Source of the DNA: Enterovibrio qingdaonensis
Lineage (GTDB): Bacteria; Pseudomonadota; Gammaproteobacteria; Enterobacterales; Vibrionaceae
DNA: 64,000 bases
Assembly (NCBI RefSeq): GCF_028683135.1
Contig: NZ_JAJUBB010000002.1
Location: 186,001-250,000 of the forward strand
Direction: 5' to 3'
In this document: positions 56,278-63,985 of the stretch, piece by piece
How the letters are laid out: each line of letters opens with the position of its first letter
Numbering within the stretch: position 1 is the first letter of the stretch
The notes under the pieces: model-generated
Databases searched by the model: none
What the model was told of the DNA's origin: nothing
Seen by the model: the letters and a program-made list of their open reading frames with translations, nothing else
Translations under genes and position numbers: made by a program

Positions 56278-56716
56278 TACAACAATGTGATCAGCCAGTG
56301 TTGTACACGCAACACTGGCTGATTGTTTCTTTGTCTCGTGTCTAAATAAATAACCAAGCGTAAGAAGTGTATATAAGCACTTAATCAATACTTAGTGATG
56401 TAAATAAAAATTACGTTATAAAAAAAGATGTATTTATATTTTGTTACGTCTTAAGTCTCATAAATTCATTCACCCATTCTCCTCACGAAATTACCGCTCA
56501 AACGCCTTTTTATTGCTGGTGGGATAGAGTTAACACAAACATTGAAATATGTGGTGAGAATTCAATATCAGCACATGAATGCCTCTCAAAATGTGTCTGC
56601 CATTTTGTACAAAAATGCACTTCGAGATATCACACTACTACTCTATATGTACTTGATGGTTCCTTGGTTTTCTTGGCCTGATGCAGTAAACATATCCGTT
56701 TAGAAGGTGAAGCAAT
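56278..56716. other. Intergenic region with PTS operon terminator
   Basis: About 440 bp, very AT-rich. It starts with a strong terminator (14-bp stem ATCAGCCAGTGTTG/CAACACTGGCTGAT, 56290-56323, then TTGTTTCTTT). The remainder must hold the sulfotransferase promoter; no gene is supported. Confidence 0.6.
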
Positions 56717-57862
56717 ATGCTTGTAACAACATTGGTTTTGGTACTAACCGTCCTTGTGCTTTATGTCTTATATGTTGGACGTTTTATGCGTTGGCACTCT
56801 ATGAACACGCAAGGGAATGCGTACTTCGGTAAAACACTTCAAGAACGACGTGAAATTAAAAATAAAATAATAAAGCACGCACCATTTGTTAGTCCATTTG
56901 TGCGTTTTTTGGCTCTGGCAGCGTATAACCCCGAAAAAATGCCTAAAACAACGTATAAGAATGTGACCGGGCCGATGATCACCTCCAGTAATGATTCCTT
57001 TAAAGCGGGCTCTGAATATAAGCCAACGGAAGACGACATTATTGTTGCTACGCAAATGCGTTGTGGGACAACGTGGATGCAGCAGATCGTGTTTGAACTC
57101 CTCCATAAAGGTGAGGGAGACTTAACCGACACGGGTTACAAACACCTCAACTCCGCCAGCGCGTGGATAGAGTGCAGCCAACATACTGGCGTGCCGTTGG
57201 CCGATTCACCCAAACTGGGTGATGCGCAAAAGCGCGTGTTGAAAACCCACTTTCCTACTTCACTTTGTCCATACAACGAAAAAGCCAAATATATCTACGT
57301 GGCAAGACACCCCGTCAGTTGTTATGCCTCGGTGCATGATTTTGTCTCTTCGATAGCAGGGCCTTTCGCACCGCCACCTCATCAATTTATCGATTGGTTT
57401 TGCAGTGATGGCTTCTTCTGGACGAGTTGGCCACATCACGTGAATGGTTGGTGGGATTGGTCACAAAAACGTGACAATGTCACATTTGTGCATTTCGAAG
57501 AATTGAAGGCAAACCCTGAAAATGTGGTCAGACAGATAGCGAGCTTCCTGAATGTGAAAATCACTGATGAAGAGCTTGAAAAAATCCTCGTTAAGATCGA
57601 CTTTGCCTATATGCGCGAAAGGGAAGAATACTTTGAAATGGTACCGCCTTCTGTAAACACGGTGATGTCTAAAACACACTTTTTTAACGGCGGGAAATCA
57701 AACCGTCACCAAGAGGTACAACCGCACGAAAGGACGAAAATTAACACGTTCGTTTCTGACTATCTTTCTGAGAGCGATTACCCCCTCAACACCTACTACC
57801 CAGATGTAGTAAAACAAGAGCCTACTATAGAAGCGACTGAAGAATTACGGCCTACTGCATAA
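56717..57862 (+). CDS. Membrane-anchored sulfotransferase
   Basis: PAPS-dependent sulfotransferase of 381 residues with an N-terminal hydrophobic anchor (about 3-22). The 5'-phosphosulfate loop ATQMRCGTTWMQQ (about 111-123), the 3'-phosphate site YVARHPVSCYASVHDF, and VTFVHFEELKANPENVVRQIASFLN are visible and match the Sulfotransfer_1 family, the cytosolic/eukaryote-like type. Acceptor unknown. It stands alone between the PTS operon and the integron cassettes; the AT-rich upstream region suggests an acquired gene. Confidence 0.88.
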   Translation: MLVTTLVLVLTVLVLYVLYVGRFMRWHSMNTQGNAYFGKTLQERREIKNKIIKHAPFVSPFVRFLALAAYNPEKMPKTTYKNVTGPMITSSNDSFKAGSEYKPTEDDIIVATQMRCGTTWMQQIVFELLHKGEGDLTDTGYKHLNSASAWIECSQHTGVPLADSPKLGDAQKRVLKTHFPTSLCPYNEKAKYIYVARHPVSCYASVHDFVSSIAGPFAPPPHQFIDWFCSDGFFWTSWPHHVNGWWDWSQKRDNVTFVHFEELKANPENVVRQIASFLNVKITDEELEKILVKIDFAYMREREEYFEMVPPSVNTVMSKTHFFNGGKSNRHQEVQPHERTKINTFVSDYLSESDYPLNTYYPDVVKQEPTIEATEELRPTA

Positions 57863-57878
57863 CCAGTCTGTAGCGAGA

Positions 57879-57904
57879 AGCGAGCTGTATGGCTCGCTTT
57901 TTGT
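57879..57904 (+). terminator. Rho-independent terminator of the sulfotransferase gene
   Basis: Stem AAGCGAGC-TGTAT-GGCTCGCTT followed by TTTG. A very similar stem-and-tail recurs at 63141-63168. Confidence 0.8.
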
Positions 57905-58142
57905 TTGTGAACTGCTCGCACTTTTCTTTTTGTTCTCTGAACAAGGGTTACCATTATCGACAAACACAGCCGTCGCATAATGATGAGAGGAACCCATGTA
58001 GGTGTATTTTCACAAGCTGATGTGTGTAACAGCAAAGAAATGTTAGAAAAATCAGTGTATAAACGGATTTTTGAGGTAAAGTGCCCCGTTATTATTGGAC
58101 ACTTTAGGTGTCTAATACACTGTTAGCTGCTCAGAGGAAGTA

Positions 58143-58502
58143 ATGATTCAAGATCAAGCAACATCAAATAAGAACTACGAAAGATTCCTTGCGCGAGTCA
58201 GTGAGAGTTTATCCATTTGGGGGCTTCAACATCCCGACGGAGGTTGGGCGATTTGTCGATCCAATCAATATGAAAGCACTTCAGTCTATGTATTTTGGTC
58301 TGATGAAGCATATGCAAATCGAGTTGCAGTGGGAGAATGGAGTGACTATCAACCTACAAAAATACATTTAGATTCGTTTATCGGTAACTGGCTTAAGGGG
58401 CTCCACTCAGATGGTCATCTAGTAGGTTTAAACTGGGATGCGAATCTATGCGGTCAAGAGAAAGAGCCAATCGATGTCGCGAAAGCTCTAACGAGCAGCT
58501 AA
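58143..58502 (+). CDS. DUF2750 family protein (cassette 1)
   Basis: Protein of 119 residues matching the DUF2750 pattern: VSESLSIWGLQHPDGGWAI, YVFWSDEAYANRVAVGEWSDYQP, and LVGLNWDANLCGQEKEP near the end. Small, acidic and soluble, of unknown function; frequent in vibrio integrons and chromosomes. Its stop codon lies inside its own attC, as is typical for cassettes. ORF and attC fill the unit 58123-58613. Confidence 0.85.
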   Translation: MIQDQATSNKNYERFLARVSESLSIWGLQHPDGGWAICRSNQYESTSVYVFWSDEAYANRVAVGEWSDYQPTKIHLDSFIGNWLKGLHSDGHLVGLNWDANLCGQEKEPIDVAKALTSS

Positions 58503-58619
58503 CAAGGTCTTGAAGGTGGACAAAAACAGTTGCGCAATTTTTGTCTGTTTAAGTTTTGGTGGTTAAGGTGGTAGTTTTGCGGGAAGTTTCTGTTGTTGCC
58601 CCTTAAGCCGACGTTAGGC
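58497..58619 (+). repeat. attC site 1 (123 bp)
   Basis: Opens with AGCTAAC and ends with GTTAGGC; inner part is imperfectly palindromic. AGCTAAC is complementary to GTTAGCT at the head of cassette 1, confirming it as that cassette's recombination site. Confidence 0.85.
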
Positions 58620-58634
58620 TTCAAGGAAGAATCA

Positions 58635-59135
58635 GTGGAAATTAATCTAAGAAAAGCAGTAGATACGGACGCTCAGGAAATCGCAAAGATTCACGTGAGC
58701 TCGTGGAAATCTGCATTCGATGGGCTTATGCCAGCAGACTACATTAATGGTTTTACTGTTTCATCCCGTTTAGATGAATGGCAGAAAGCAATAAGAAACA
58801 ATACCGAGACAGTAGTTGTCGCTGAACGAAGCAATAAAGTTGTTGGCTTTATGTCGTATTTTGTTCCAACTGAAAATCCAGACACTATAGAACTAAGCAA
58901 ACTCTACTTATGTCCTAGTGTCTATGGTCAACGGCTGGGTAGCAGTTTTCTAACTCATTTAGAGCAAGAATCCCAAACTCTACGGACAACAATGATCAAA
59001 CTTTATGTGCTCGACAATAATGAAGCCGCAATTCAGTTTTACTCTAAAAATGGCTTTGAATTCGCAGATGGTTTTATGTCCGAAGAATTTGAAGGATCAG
59101 TTATTATTGATCTATTGATGGTCAAGCGAGTTTAA
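58635..59135 (+). CDS. GNAT family N-acetyltransferase (cassette 2)
   Basis: Acetyltransferase of 166 residues. AKIHVSSWKSAFDGLMPADYI, then LSKLYLCPSVYGQRLGSSFL (acetyl-CoA loop) and LYVLDNNEAAIQFYSKNGFEFADG are typical. GTG 58635 has AAGGAAG upstream and lies after the attC core, so it is chosen over TTG 58593, which is inside attC 1. Small acetyltransferases are common cassette cargo, often of the drug-acetylating kind; substrate unknown. Confidence 0.87.
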   Translation: MEINLRKAVDTDAQEIAKIHVSSWKSAFDGLMPADYINGFTVSSRLDEWQKAIRNNTETVVVAERSNKVVGFMSYFVPTENPDTIELSKLYLCPSVYGQRLGSSFLTHLEQESQTLRTTMIKLYVLDNNEAAIQFYSKNGFEFADGFMSEEFEGSVIIDLLMVKRV

Positions 59136-59251
59136 GCCTAACAAGAATGAACGTGGACGTTTACTCGTGGCGCATTTTTTCATAGAAACCCTGTGATTCA
59201 GGTGTTTCTGCAAGTTTGGGTTAGTAAACGCCCGTTATGCTGACGTTAGGT
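59136..59251 (+). repeat. attC site 2 (116 bp)
   Basis: From GCCTAAC to GTTAGGT. Opening core is complementary to GTTAGGC at the head of cassette 2. Its inner sequence (ACGTGGACGTTTACTCGTGG and GGGTTAGTAAACGCC) recurs in attC 4 and, more weakly, 6. Confidence 0.85.
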
Positions 59252-59265
59252 TTTATAGAGGTTGT

Positions 59266-59877
59266 ATGGACATATCGGATTGGTTGAAGATTCCGGCGGC
59301 ATTATCTGCTTTTGTCGTTTTAAGCAAGTTTCTTTATGACGTGGCGAGTGGCAAACGTTCAAAACTAAGGGAAGAATATAGGTTTTCTAAAGAGCTACTT
59401 AGCGACATTAGTACAGGGGTGTTGCACCCTTACGCTAAAGAAAAAGGTTATCAAGCGCTAGTGGGCTCTACAGATATTTCCGTGAAGGAAGTTGAGTATA
59501 TATTAACCTTAAAACATCCGGTTCAGTGCTTAAAAGACTATGGACTTGCTCGCGCATACTTAGAGAAAGTTGAATCAAGGGGAAACACACAGTTACAGTT
59601 TAAAGCTAAATATCAATCGGAAAGGAAAAGGCTTGCTCTAGTCATTTGGTATATATCTTGGTATGTCATATTTTCTCTATTAGTCGGGAGTCCATTAATT
59701 TTAAGTTATTGGTATGACTTTACGCCAGTTGACCTTTTAATACTGCTTAGTATTTCTGGTGCCACTTTTGCGTTCCCCGCATGGATAAATTTGCAAAGTG
59801 GGGCGCGAATAGTTAGAGGGCAAAACTTGGTGAAAAACCAAAGGGCTCATTCATGGGAACTGGTGACACAAACCTAA
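59266..59877 (+). CDS. Hypothetical membrane protein (cassette 3)
   Basis: Protein of 203 residues: N-terminal hydrophobic segment (about 10-25), a soluble helical region, and two strong membrane segments at about 125-150 and 158-178. Not recognised. The stop TAA lies inside its attC. Lowish GC compared with the neighbouring chromosomal genes. Confidence 0.75.
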   Translation: MDISDWLKIPAALSAFVVLSKFLYDVASGKRSKLREEYRFSKELLSDISTGVLHPYAKEKGYQALVGSTDISVKEVEYILTLKHPVQCLKDYGLARAYLEKVESRGNTQLQFKAKYQSERKRLALVIWYISWYVIFSLLVGSPLILSYWYDFTPVDLLILLSISGATFAFPAWINLQSGARIVRGQNLVKNQRAHSWELVTQT

Positions 59878-59964
59878 CACATATAGAAGGTCTCTTACTG
59901 CGGCTTCACCGGAGCCTGTCAATCATGTGACGCATGAGCAACTTTGTTGTGAGTTGTGTTAGGC
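59872..59964 (+). repeat. attC site 3 (93 bp)
   Basis: From ACCTAAC to GTTAGGC; the outer ends also pair through CCTAACAC/GTGTTAGG. Different inner sequence and shorter than attC 1 and 2, so cassette 3 comes from another attC lineage. Confidence 0.8.
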
Positions 59965-60061
59965 AACGATGGGGGGCGAATCAAAGCAAAAAGGGCTTGG
60001 ACAACAATCGGCACAGCTGACCATCCGGTTTAGTACCGATTAAACTCAGTCAGCGACGTTC

Positions 60062-60271
60062 ATGAAACACAGTTTTTCTCCGCATGAAGTAAACTCGTCG
60101 TCTTTGCTTTTAAACTATCTTCTTGCCCGCAGAATTGAGGATACAGACATAAAGAATACGCGTATGCAGATCCATACCGCAGAAATAGTCATGTTGCGTG
60201 TTATAAAGTTTCGTTTGAGTATTCTCCTATATGGTTTCGTCGCTTTTCAGGTTAGCCAGAAGGTTAAGTAG
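60062..60271 (+). CDS. Doubtful small ORF (cassette 4)
   Basis: Frame of 69 codons, the only one of size in cassette 4, with a weak start region. A hydrophobic tail (about 46-64) is the only feature. The cassette may instead carry a broken gene or none. Confidence 0.3.
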   Translation: MKHSFSPHEVNSSSLLLNYLLARRIEDTDIKNTRMQIHTAEIVMLRVIKFRLSILLYGFVAFQVSQKVK

Positions 60272-60296
60272 ATGGAGAAGGCTCAATGAGTATTAA

Positions 60297-60406
60297 AATA
60301 ATAAACGTGGACGTTTACTCGTGGCGTATTTTTCGGAGTATCGCTGTGATTCAGGCGTTTCAATAAGCTTGGGTTAGTAAGCACCCAATATTTCAACGTG
60401 ATGTGA
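60297..60406 (+). repeat. Degenerate attC 4
   Basis: Inner part matches attC 2 (AACGTGGACGTTTACTCGTGG, CTGTGATTCAGG, GGGTTAGTAA), but the opening core is lost and the closing core is mutated to GTGATGT; the site is probably not recombinable. Confidence 0.7.
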
Positions 60407-60411
60407 AAGTG

Positions 60412-60663
60412 ATGAATGGACTCGAATTCTATATAAAATATAAAGCCAAATATGATACGGCTACAGGCTCAGTATCGACGTTCGTATATGGCAAAGAATA
60501 TGCAAGGCACAGAATGTTTATAAATCTTGTCATTTTGATTGCAGTCATCATTGGTGCAGCTATTTATGGCAAGCATAGTGGTAATTATTATTATTTCAAA
60601 ATGGTGGCTATTTTAGGTGTGGTTGATATTGCTGTAATCACTTACCGTTGGTTTAAGTTGTAA
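60412..60663 (+). CDS. Hypothetical membrane protein (cassette 5)
   Basis: Protein of 83 residues with two hydrophobic segments (about 37-54 and 59-78). Start uncertain: ATG 60412 or GTG 60403. Not recognised. It starts immediately after degenerate attC 4. Confidence 0.6.
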   Translation: MNGLEFYIKYKAKYDTATGSVSTFVYGKEYARHRMFINLVILIAVIIGAAIYGKHSGNYYYFKMVAILGVVDIAVITYRWFKL

Positions 60664-60739
60664 TGCACCTATCAAGCGAATTAACGAGGGACGATCAATC
60701 AATTTGAGCTAGTAAATATCGGTTAAGCCGACGTTATAT
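60664..60739 (+). repeat. Degenerate attC 5
   Basis: Ends in GCCGACGTTATAT, like the closing part of attC 1 (GCCGACGTTAGGC) but with a mutated core; the opening core is not recognisable. Confidence 0.6.
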
Positions 60740-60764
60740 TCTAAGTTTATGGCTAGGGATTAGC

Positions 60765-61142
60765 ATGCGATTCATTGTAAGAGCCGTGATCTTTATTTGT
60801 AAAGGATGTTTGAAGGTTGGCATTTTCCAAAAGACCTCACTTCTGTTCATTTCGAGTGCAGATTTAGGAAAAGGATCTAGGTTATACGATTCAGGCAAAT
60901 TCAGAGAGGCCTTCGAAGTACTGGGGAAGTACGAGTACTTTGAAGCGAGTGATAAACTCATGTCTGCGTTACTTGCTGAGATAAAATATTATCTAGGCGT
61001 AATGTACTATTACGGACAAGGCGTACATAAAGATATTGATGCTGCCAATTCTTTGTTTGCAGAATCTGCAAACTTAGGATGTAAAAATGCAATTACTTAT
61101 ATGGCCCCAAAAAACAAAAGAAATAGTACACATCGAAGATAG
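60765..61142 (+). CDS. Sel1-like repeat protein (cassette 6)
   Basis: Protein of 125 residues with a hydrophobic N-terminus (about 4-30) and a Sel1/TPR-like repeat: IKYYLGVMYYYGQGVHKDIDAANSLFAESANLGCKNAI (about 73-110), the classical LGxxYxxGxGVxxDxxxAxxxFxxAAxxG pattern. Such proteins mediate protein-protein contacts. Short for the family, with only one clear repeat. Confidence 0.75.
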   Translation: MRFIVRAVIFICKGCLKVGIFQKTSLLFISSADLGKGSRLYDSGKFREAFEVLGKYEYFEASDKLMSALLAEIKYYLGVMYYYGQGVHKDIDAANSLFAESANLGCKNAITYMAPKNKRNSTHRR

Positions 61143-61239
61143 TAAGTGTTGTTTACTCACGTCGCATCTTTCAAAAGGTGGCGGTTTAGCCATTTCAATC
61201 ACTCTGGGCGAGTAAGCCCCCTTTATGCTAACGTTGGTC
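61140..61239 (+). repeat. Degenerate attC 6
   Basis: TGTTTACTCACGTCGCATCT and the TATGCTAACGTTGGTC end resemble attC 2, but the closing core GTTGGTC departs from consensus and the opening core is absent. Confidence 0.65.
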
Positions 61240-61319
61240 TCCTTGGCACCCACAGAGTTTTTCATTAACTTAGTGTTAAATGAGAGCAGCCACTGAACAT
61301 TTGAAAAAGGATATTGGAA

Positions 61320-61712
61320 ATGTTTAGCCATATTATGATCGGAACGGATGATATTGAACGTTCCAAGAAATTTTATGACACGGTATTAGCCGTACTGGGC
61401 ATCAATGAACCCGTGCAGAATGTGAATGACACAGGGCAAAAACGGTTGTTTTACATTCACAATGGGTCAGTGTTTTCTGTTACCGAGCCAATAAATGGTG
61501 AACCAACACGGACGGCAAATGGCTCAACGATAGGATTTGCCTGTGACTCGCCTGAGCAAGTGAAAGAGTTTCATTCTGTTGCTATCGCGAACGGGGCTAC
61601 TAGCATTGAAGGGCCTCCGGGCTTACGTGATAACTCTACCGGCAAAAAGCATCTGTGCTACTTCTTGGATCCTGACGGTCATAAAATCTGTGGGATGTAC
61701 CGCTGTAATTAA
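61320..61712 (+). CDS. VOC family protein (glyoxalase/bleomycin-resistance-like)
   Basis: Protein of 130 residues in one betaalphabetabetabeta duplicate fold: FSHIMIGTDDIERSKKFYDTVLAVLG opens it and HLCYFLDPDGHKICGMYR closes it with a metal-ligand-type segment. ATG 61320 is chosen over TTG 61314. Members are glyoxalases, dioxygenases or resistance proteins; function here unknown. It is directly downstream of attC 6 but has no attC of its own, so it may be a decayed last cassette or flanking chromosome. Confidence 0.85.
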   Translation: MFSHIMIGTDDIERSKKFYDTVLAVLGINEPVQNVNDTGQKRLFYIHNGSVFSVTEPINGEPTRTANGSTIGFACDSPEQVKEFHSVAIANGATSIEGPPGLRDNSTGKKHLCYFLDPDGHKICGMYRCN

Positions 61713-61790
61713 GTCTTTGGGATTTCGAAGACTTCTTTTATTGGGTTACGTGCGGCTTAGCTTGCCGCTATGACTAAAGGAGTCGTCAGT

Positions 61791-62120
61791 ATGCGTAGTA
61801 TCGTCACCATCTTTCTTGCTCTTGTTCTTCTACAGGGCTGCGACGCTGTAGAGGACATGACGGGCATGTTCGAGCAGCCAGAATTGGCTCAGGCGTTGAT
61901 TAAATCCAAGCATGGCTGGGATTCTCAGATTGGCTATAGAATTAATAATGGCACCCTCACTCAAGTAACCGTCATGCTGTTCGCAGATCAAGTCCGAGGG
62001 GAAACGGTAGAAAACCTAAAAGCAGTCGCGAAAGACGTTGTATCAAGCGTCTTCGATAGCACTCCACAAGTCATTTACATTCAAATAGCCAGCCAACCGG
62101 AGCTACAACAAGTTAATTGA
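61791..62120 (+). CDS. Small lipoprotein
   Basis: Predicted lipoprotein of 109 residues with lipobox LLQGC (Cys about residue 17). ATG 61791 follows AAAGGAG; ATG 61770 upstream would spoil the signal peptide. Mature part unrecognised. Follows the VOC gene by about 80 bp. Confidence 0.75.
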   Translation: MRSIVTIFLALVLLQGCDAVEDMTGMFEQPELAQALIKSKHGWDSQIGYRINNGTLTQVTVMLFADQVRGETVENLKAVAKDVVSSVFDSTPQVIYIQIASQPELQQVN

Positions 62121-62188
62121 ACCTGAGCCAGTAATGCGGGGACGGCTCGGCTTCTCCAGCATAGCAGTGGCACTCAGTAGGTTGCTTA

Positions 62189-62428
62189 ATGGGACGTTTT
62201 GCATTTAAGAGAGATGTGAGAATTTTTGTGGAAGTGATTTTTCTTATTGCAGCAGTAATATCGGCACTGAATCTCTTACATGCCATTGTGTATAAATCTA
62301 TTTTCTTCGCCGGCGGTTGGATTGATTACTATGAAAATAGGTCGCATTTCTGGGCTGGCTTTACTGCATTCCTGCTTTTTTTATTCTTTTATGGCGGTTT
62401 TTACTTCTTAATCTTCCCAGAGGTATAG
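62189..62428 (+). CDS. Hypothetical two-segment membrane protein
   Basis: Protein of 79 residues with hydrophobic segments at about 12-36 and 53-76. Not recognised. No attC-like end was found after it. Confidence 0.55.
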   Translation: MGRFAFKRDVRIFVEVIFLIAAVISALNLLHAIVYKSIFFAGGWIDYYENRSHFWAGFTAFLLFLFFYGGFYFLIFPEV

Positions 62429-62578
62429 TCGTTATTGGTATCAACAGTATATGTGAATGCCAATTTCGCCGTTAAGTCAGTGCCTACGGTAAACACAGGT
62501 AGCCCCTTTTATTTGCTCTCACCGTGCCCCGCCAATCGTGTGACAGGGCATAAGACATTGTTCGCTTAACCCACGCAA

Positions 62579-62938
62579 TTATGTGCTTTTGCCCAGTACC
62601 GTGACAGCAATCCCAGCCAGTAGCAGTACACAGCCAACGAGCTGTTGCGGGGAGGGGATGATTTTTTGAAAAAATAACGTCAGAACAATACCAAATAAGG
62701 TAGAAAACCCAGCAGCCATGAGCACGAGAGATACGTAGGGAAATTTCAGTGCGCCGCTACCGTAATAGACAGAGAAGCCAACACTGCCAACATACATAAA
62801 CGGAATCGCGACAAGGCAAATCTTCGCTGCCGACATTAATATGTTGGATGTATCAAGGTAGCGGACACTCATCATGTTGACGAGTTGGATACAAAGCGTT
62901 GCTACTGCGAGCGTGCCGCTAAGTTTTAGAATGTGCAT
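62579..62938 (-). CDS. EamA/SMR-like small multidrug-type membrane protein
   Basis: Protein of 119 residues with four membrane segments and a GCVLLLAGIAVTVLGK C-terminal helix as in SMR/EamA half-size transporters. Key SMR glutamate is not evident in the first helix, so it may belong to the DMT half-protein group rather than drug efflux. Only minus-strand gene in this accessory stretch. Function unknown. Confidence 0.7.
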   Translation of the reverse strand: MHILKLSGTLAVATLCIQLVNMMSVRYLDTSNILMSAAKICLVAIPFMYVGSVGFSVYYGSGALKFPYVSLVLMAAGFSTLFGIVLTLFFQKIIPSPQQLVGCVLLLAGIAVTVLGKST

Positions 62939-63287
62939 GAGGATTGCCTGTGTTTGTGTAAACGCAGACAGAAACGGTCTCCTGATGCACTGTCTGAAAG
63001 GTTAAGGTAAGTCATGTTACCCAAGGAGCGGGGATTCTATATGAGTGGTTATTTTTTATCCACTCCAATCACGCAAGAAAGTGTGAAATCGAATCGCTTC
63101 TGCTTCCTCAAGTCATCAGCCTTCTGTAAACCGCGAATAAAAAAGCGAGCCAATTGGCTCGCTTTTTGTTTTCAGCCCTAAACCACCTACTTCAGTAGGT
63201 GGTTATCATTCAGGTAGGCTTTGCCTGACTATCTACCCATGCTAAACGAACTCTCGATTTTTAGCGAAGTCGAAGAGGACATAAAGC
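62939..63287. other. Intergenic region with hairpin and IS left end
   Basis: About 350 bp. It contains a symmetrical terminator-like stem (AAAAGCGAGCC/GGCTCGCTTTT, 63141-63166) and then the left end of the IS200-type element. No gene is supported. Confidence 0.6.
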
Positions 63288-63782
63288 ATGAGTAGATACA
63301 AGCAAGCATCGCATGTGTACTGGCGGTGTCAATATCACATAGTGTGGACGCCAAAGTATAGGTTTCGGATATTAAAGAACAAAGTCGGAAAAGAAGTGTA
63401 TCGCTGCATTCACGTATACAGTAGTCAACTAGGCTGCGAGGTTGTTGAGTTGAGTGTTCAAGTTGATCATGTTCACTTGGTAATCAAGGTTCCACCGAAG
63501 CTATCAATTTCGAAACTGATGGGGGCATTGAAAGGAAAAATAGCTCTTAAGATGTTCAGCAAGTTTCCTTACTTACGCAAGAATAAACTCTGGGGAAGCT
63601 ACTTTTGGCAAAGGGGCTATTTCGTCGATGCGGTCGGTATCAATGAAGAAATCATTCGCCGATATGTAAGACACCAAGAAAAGGTGGAAAGGCAAAATCA
63701 ATTGGAGATAGAGCTGGACTAGCCAAAGGCCCCTTTTAGGGGGCTCATTGAAAGCCACCTTCTTTAGAAGGTGGATGTTTAC
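63181..63782 (+). mobile_element. IS200/IS605-family insertion sequence (IS200 group)
   Basis: About 600 bp with one transposase gene and no terminal inverted repeats. Subterminal hairpins mark both ends: AACCACCTAC-TTCA-GTAGGTGGTT (63181-63204) and CCACCTTC-TTTA-GAAGGTGG (63755-63774), the latter followed by ATGTTTAC at the right tip. Exact ends are estimated from these structures. Elements of this type transpose as single strands and leave no target duplication. Confidence 0.85.
63288..63722 (+). CDS. tnpA: IS200/IS605 family transposase TnpA (Y1 HUH)
   Basis: Transposase of 144 residues, full length for the family. The HUH motif His61-Val-His63 lies in VDHVHLVI and the catalytic tyrosine is Tyr126 in RRYVRHQEK. 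The N-terminal YHIVWTPKYRFRIL is typical. It appears intact. No TnpB follows, so it belongs to the IS200 rather than IS605 arrangement. Confidence 0.95.
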   Translation: MSRYKQASHVYWRCQYHIVWTPKYRFRILKNKVGKEVYRCIHVYSSQLGCEVVELSVQVDHVHLVIKVPPKLSISKLMGALKGKIALKMFSKFPYLRKNKLWGSYFWQRGYFVDAVGINEEIIRRYVRHQEKVERQNQLEIELD

Positions 63783-63805
63783 TTGGTGCACTTGGTGATC
63801 ACAGA

Positions 63806-63985
63806 TAACTAAGATGGAAACTTGCTAGCTTTCTAAATCAATTATCTGGAGTACTCTTTAAAAATAACCAAGTTGGAAACTCCAGTTCTTCATGGTTAAT
63901 AAAGGCAGTAGGTTTGGTTAACTAAGTTGGAAACTATCACCTCATACAGCTTCTTCTTTAGAGTAATAACTCAGTTCGTAAAACC
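63806..63985. repeat. Direct 17-bp repeats, consensus TAACYAAGWTGGAAACT
   Basis: Three copies at 63806-63822, 63865-63881 and 63919-63935 in the same orientation, start-to-start distances 59 and 54 bp, in AT-rich DNA; a fourth weak copy starts near 63967 and the series may continue past the window. Spacers are unlike each other. Repeats are too short and unevenly spaced for an ordinary CRISPR. Confidence 0.7.

Larger units (their letters stand above)
58123..61239 (+). mobile_element. Integron gene-cassette array without integrase
   Basis: Six consecutive short plus-strand cassettes, each an ORF followed by an attC-like element ending in GTTRRRY-type core sites. The first three cassettes are structurally perfect: each starts with the core (TTAGCT, TTAGGC, TTAGGT) whose complement opens its own attC (AGCTAAC, GCCTAAC, ACCTAAC), as expected for units excised by an integrase. 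The last three attCs are degenerate. No intI gene is in the window, so this is an attC cluster lacking an integrase. A core-like GTTAGCT at 58122-58128 marks the left boundary. Confidence 0.88.

Noticed and set aside
58593-59135. Longer GNAT protein from TTG 58593
   Set aside because: That start lies within attC 1; GTG 58635 follows AAGGAAG after the core site.
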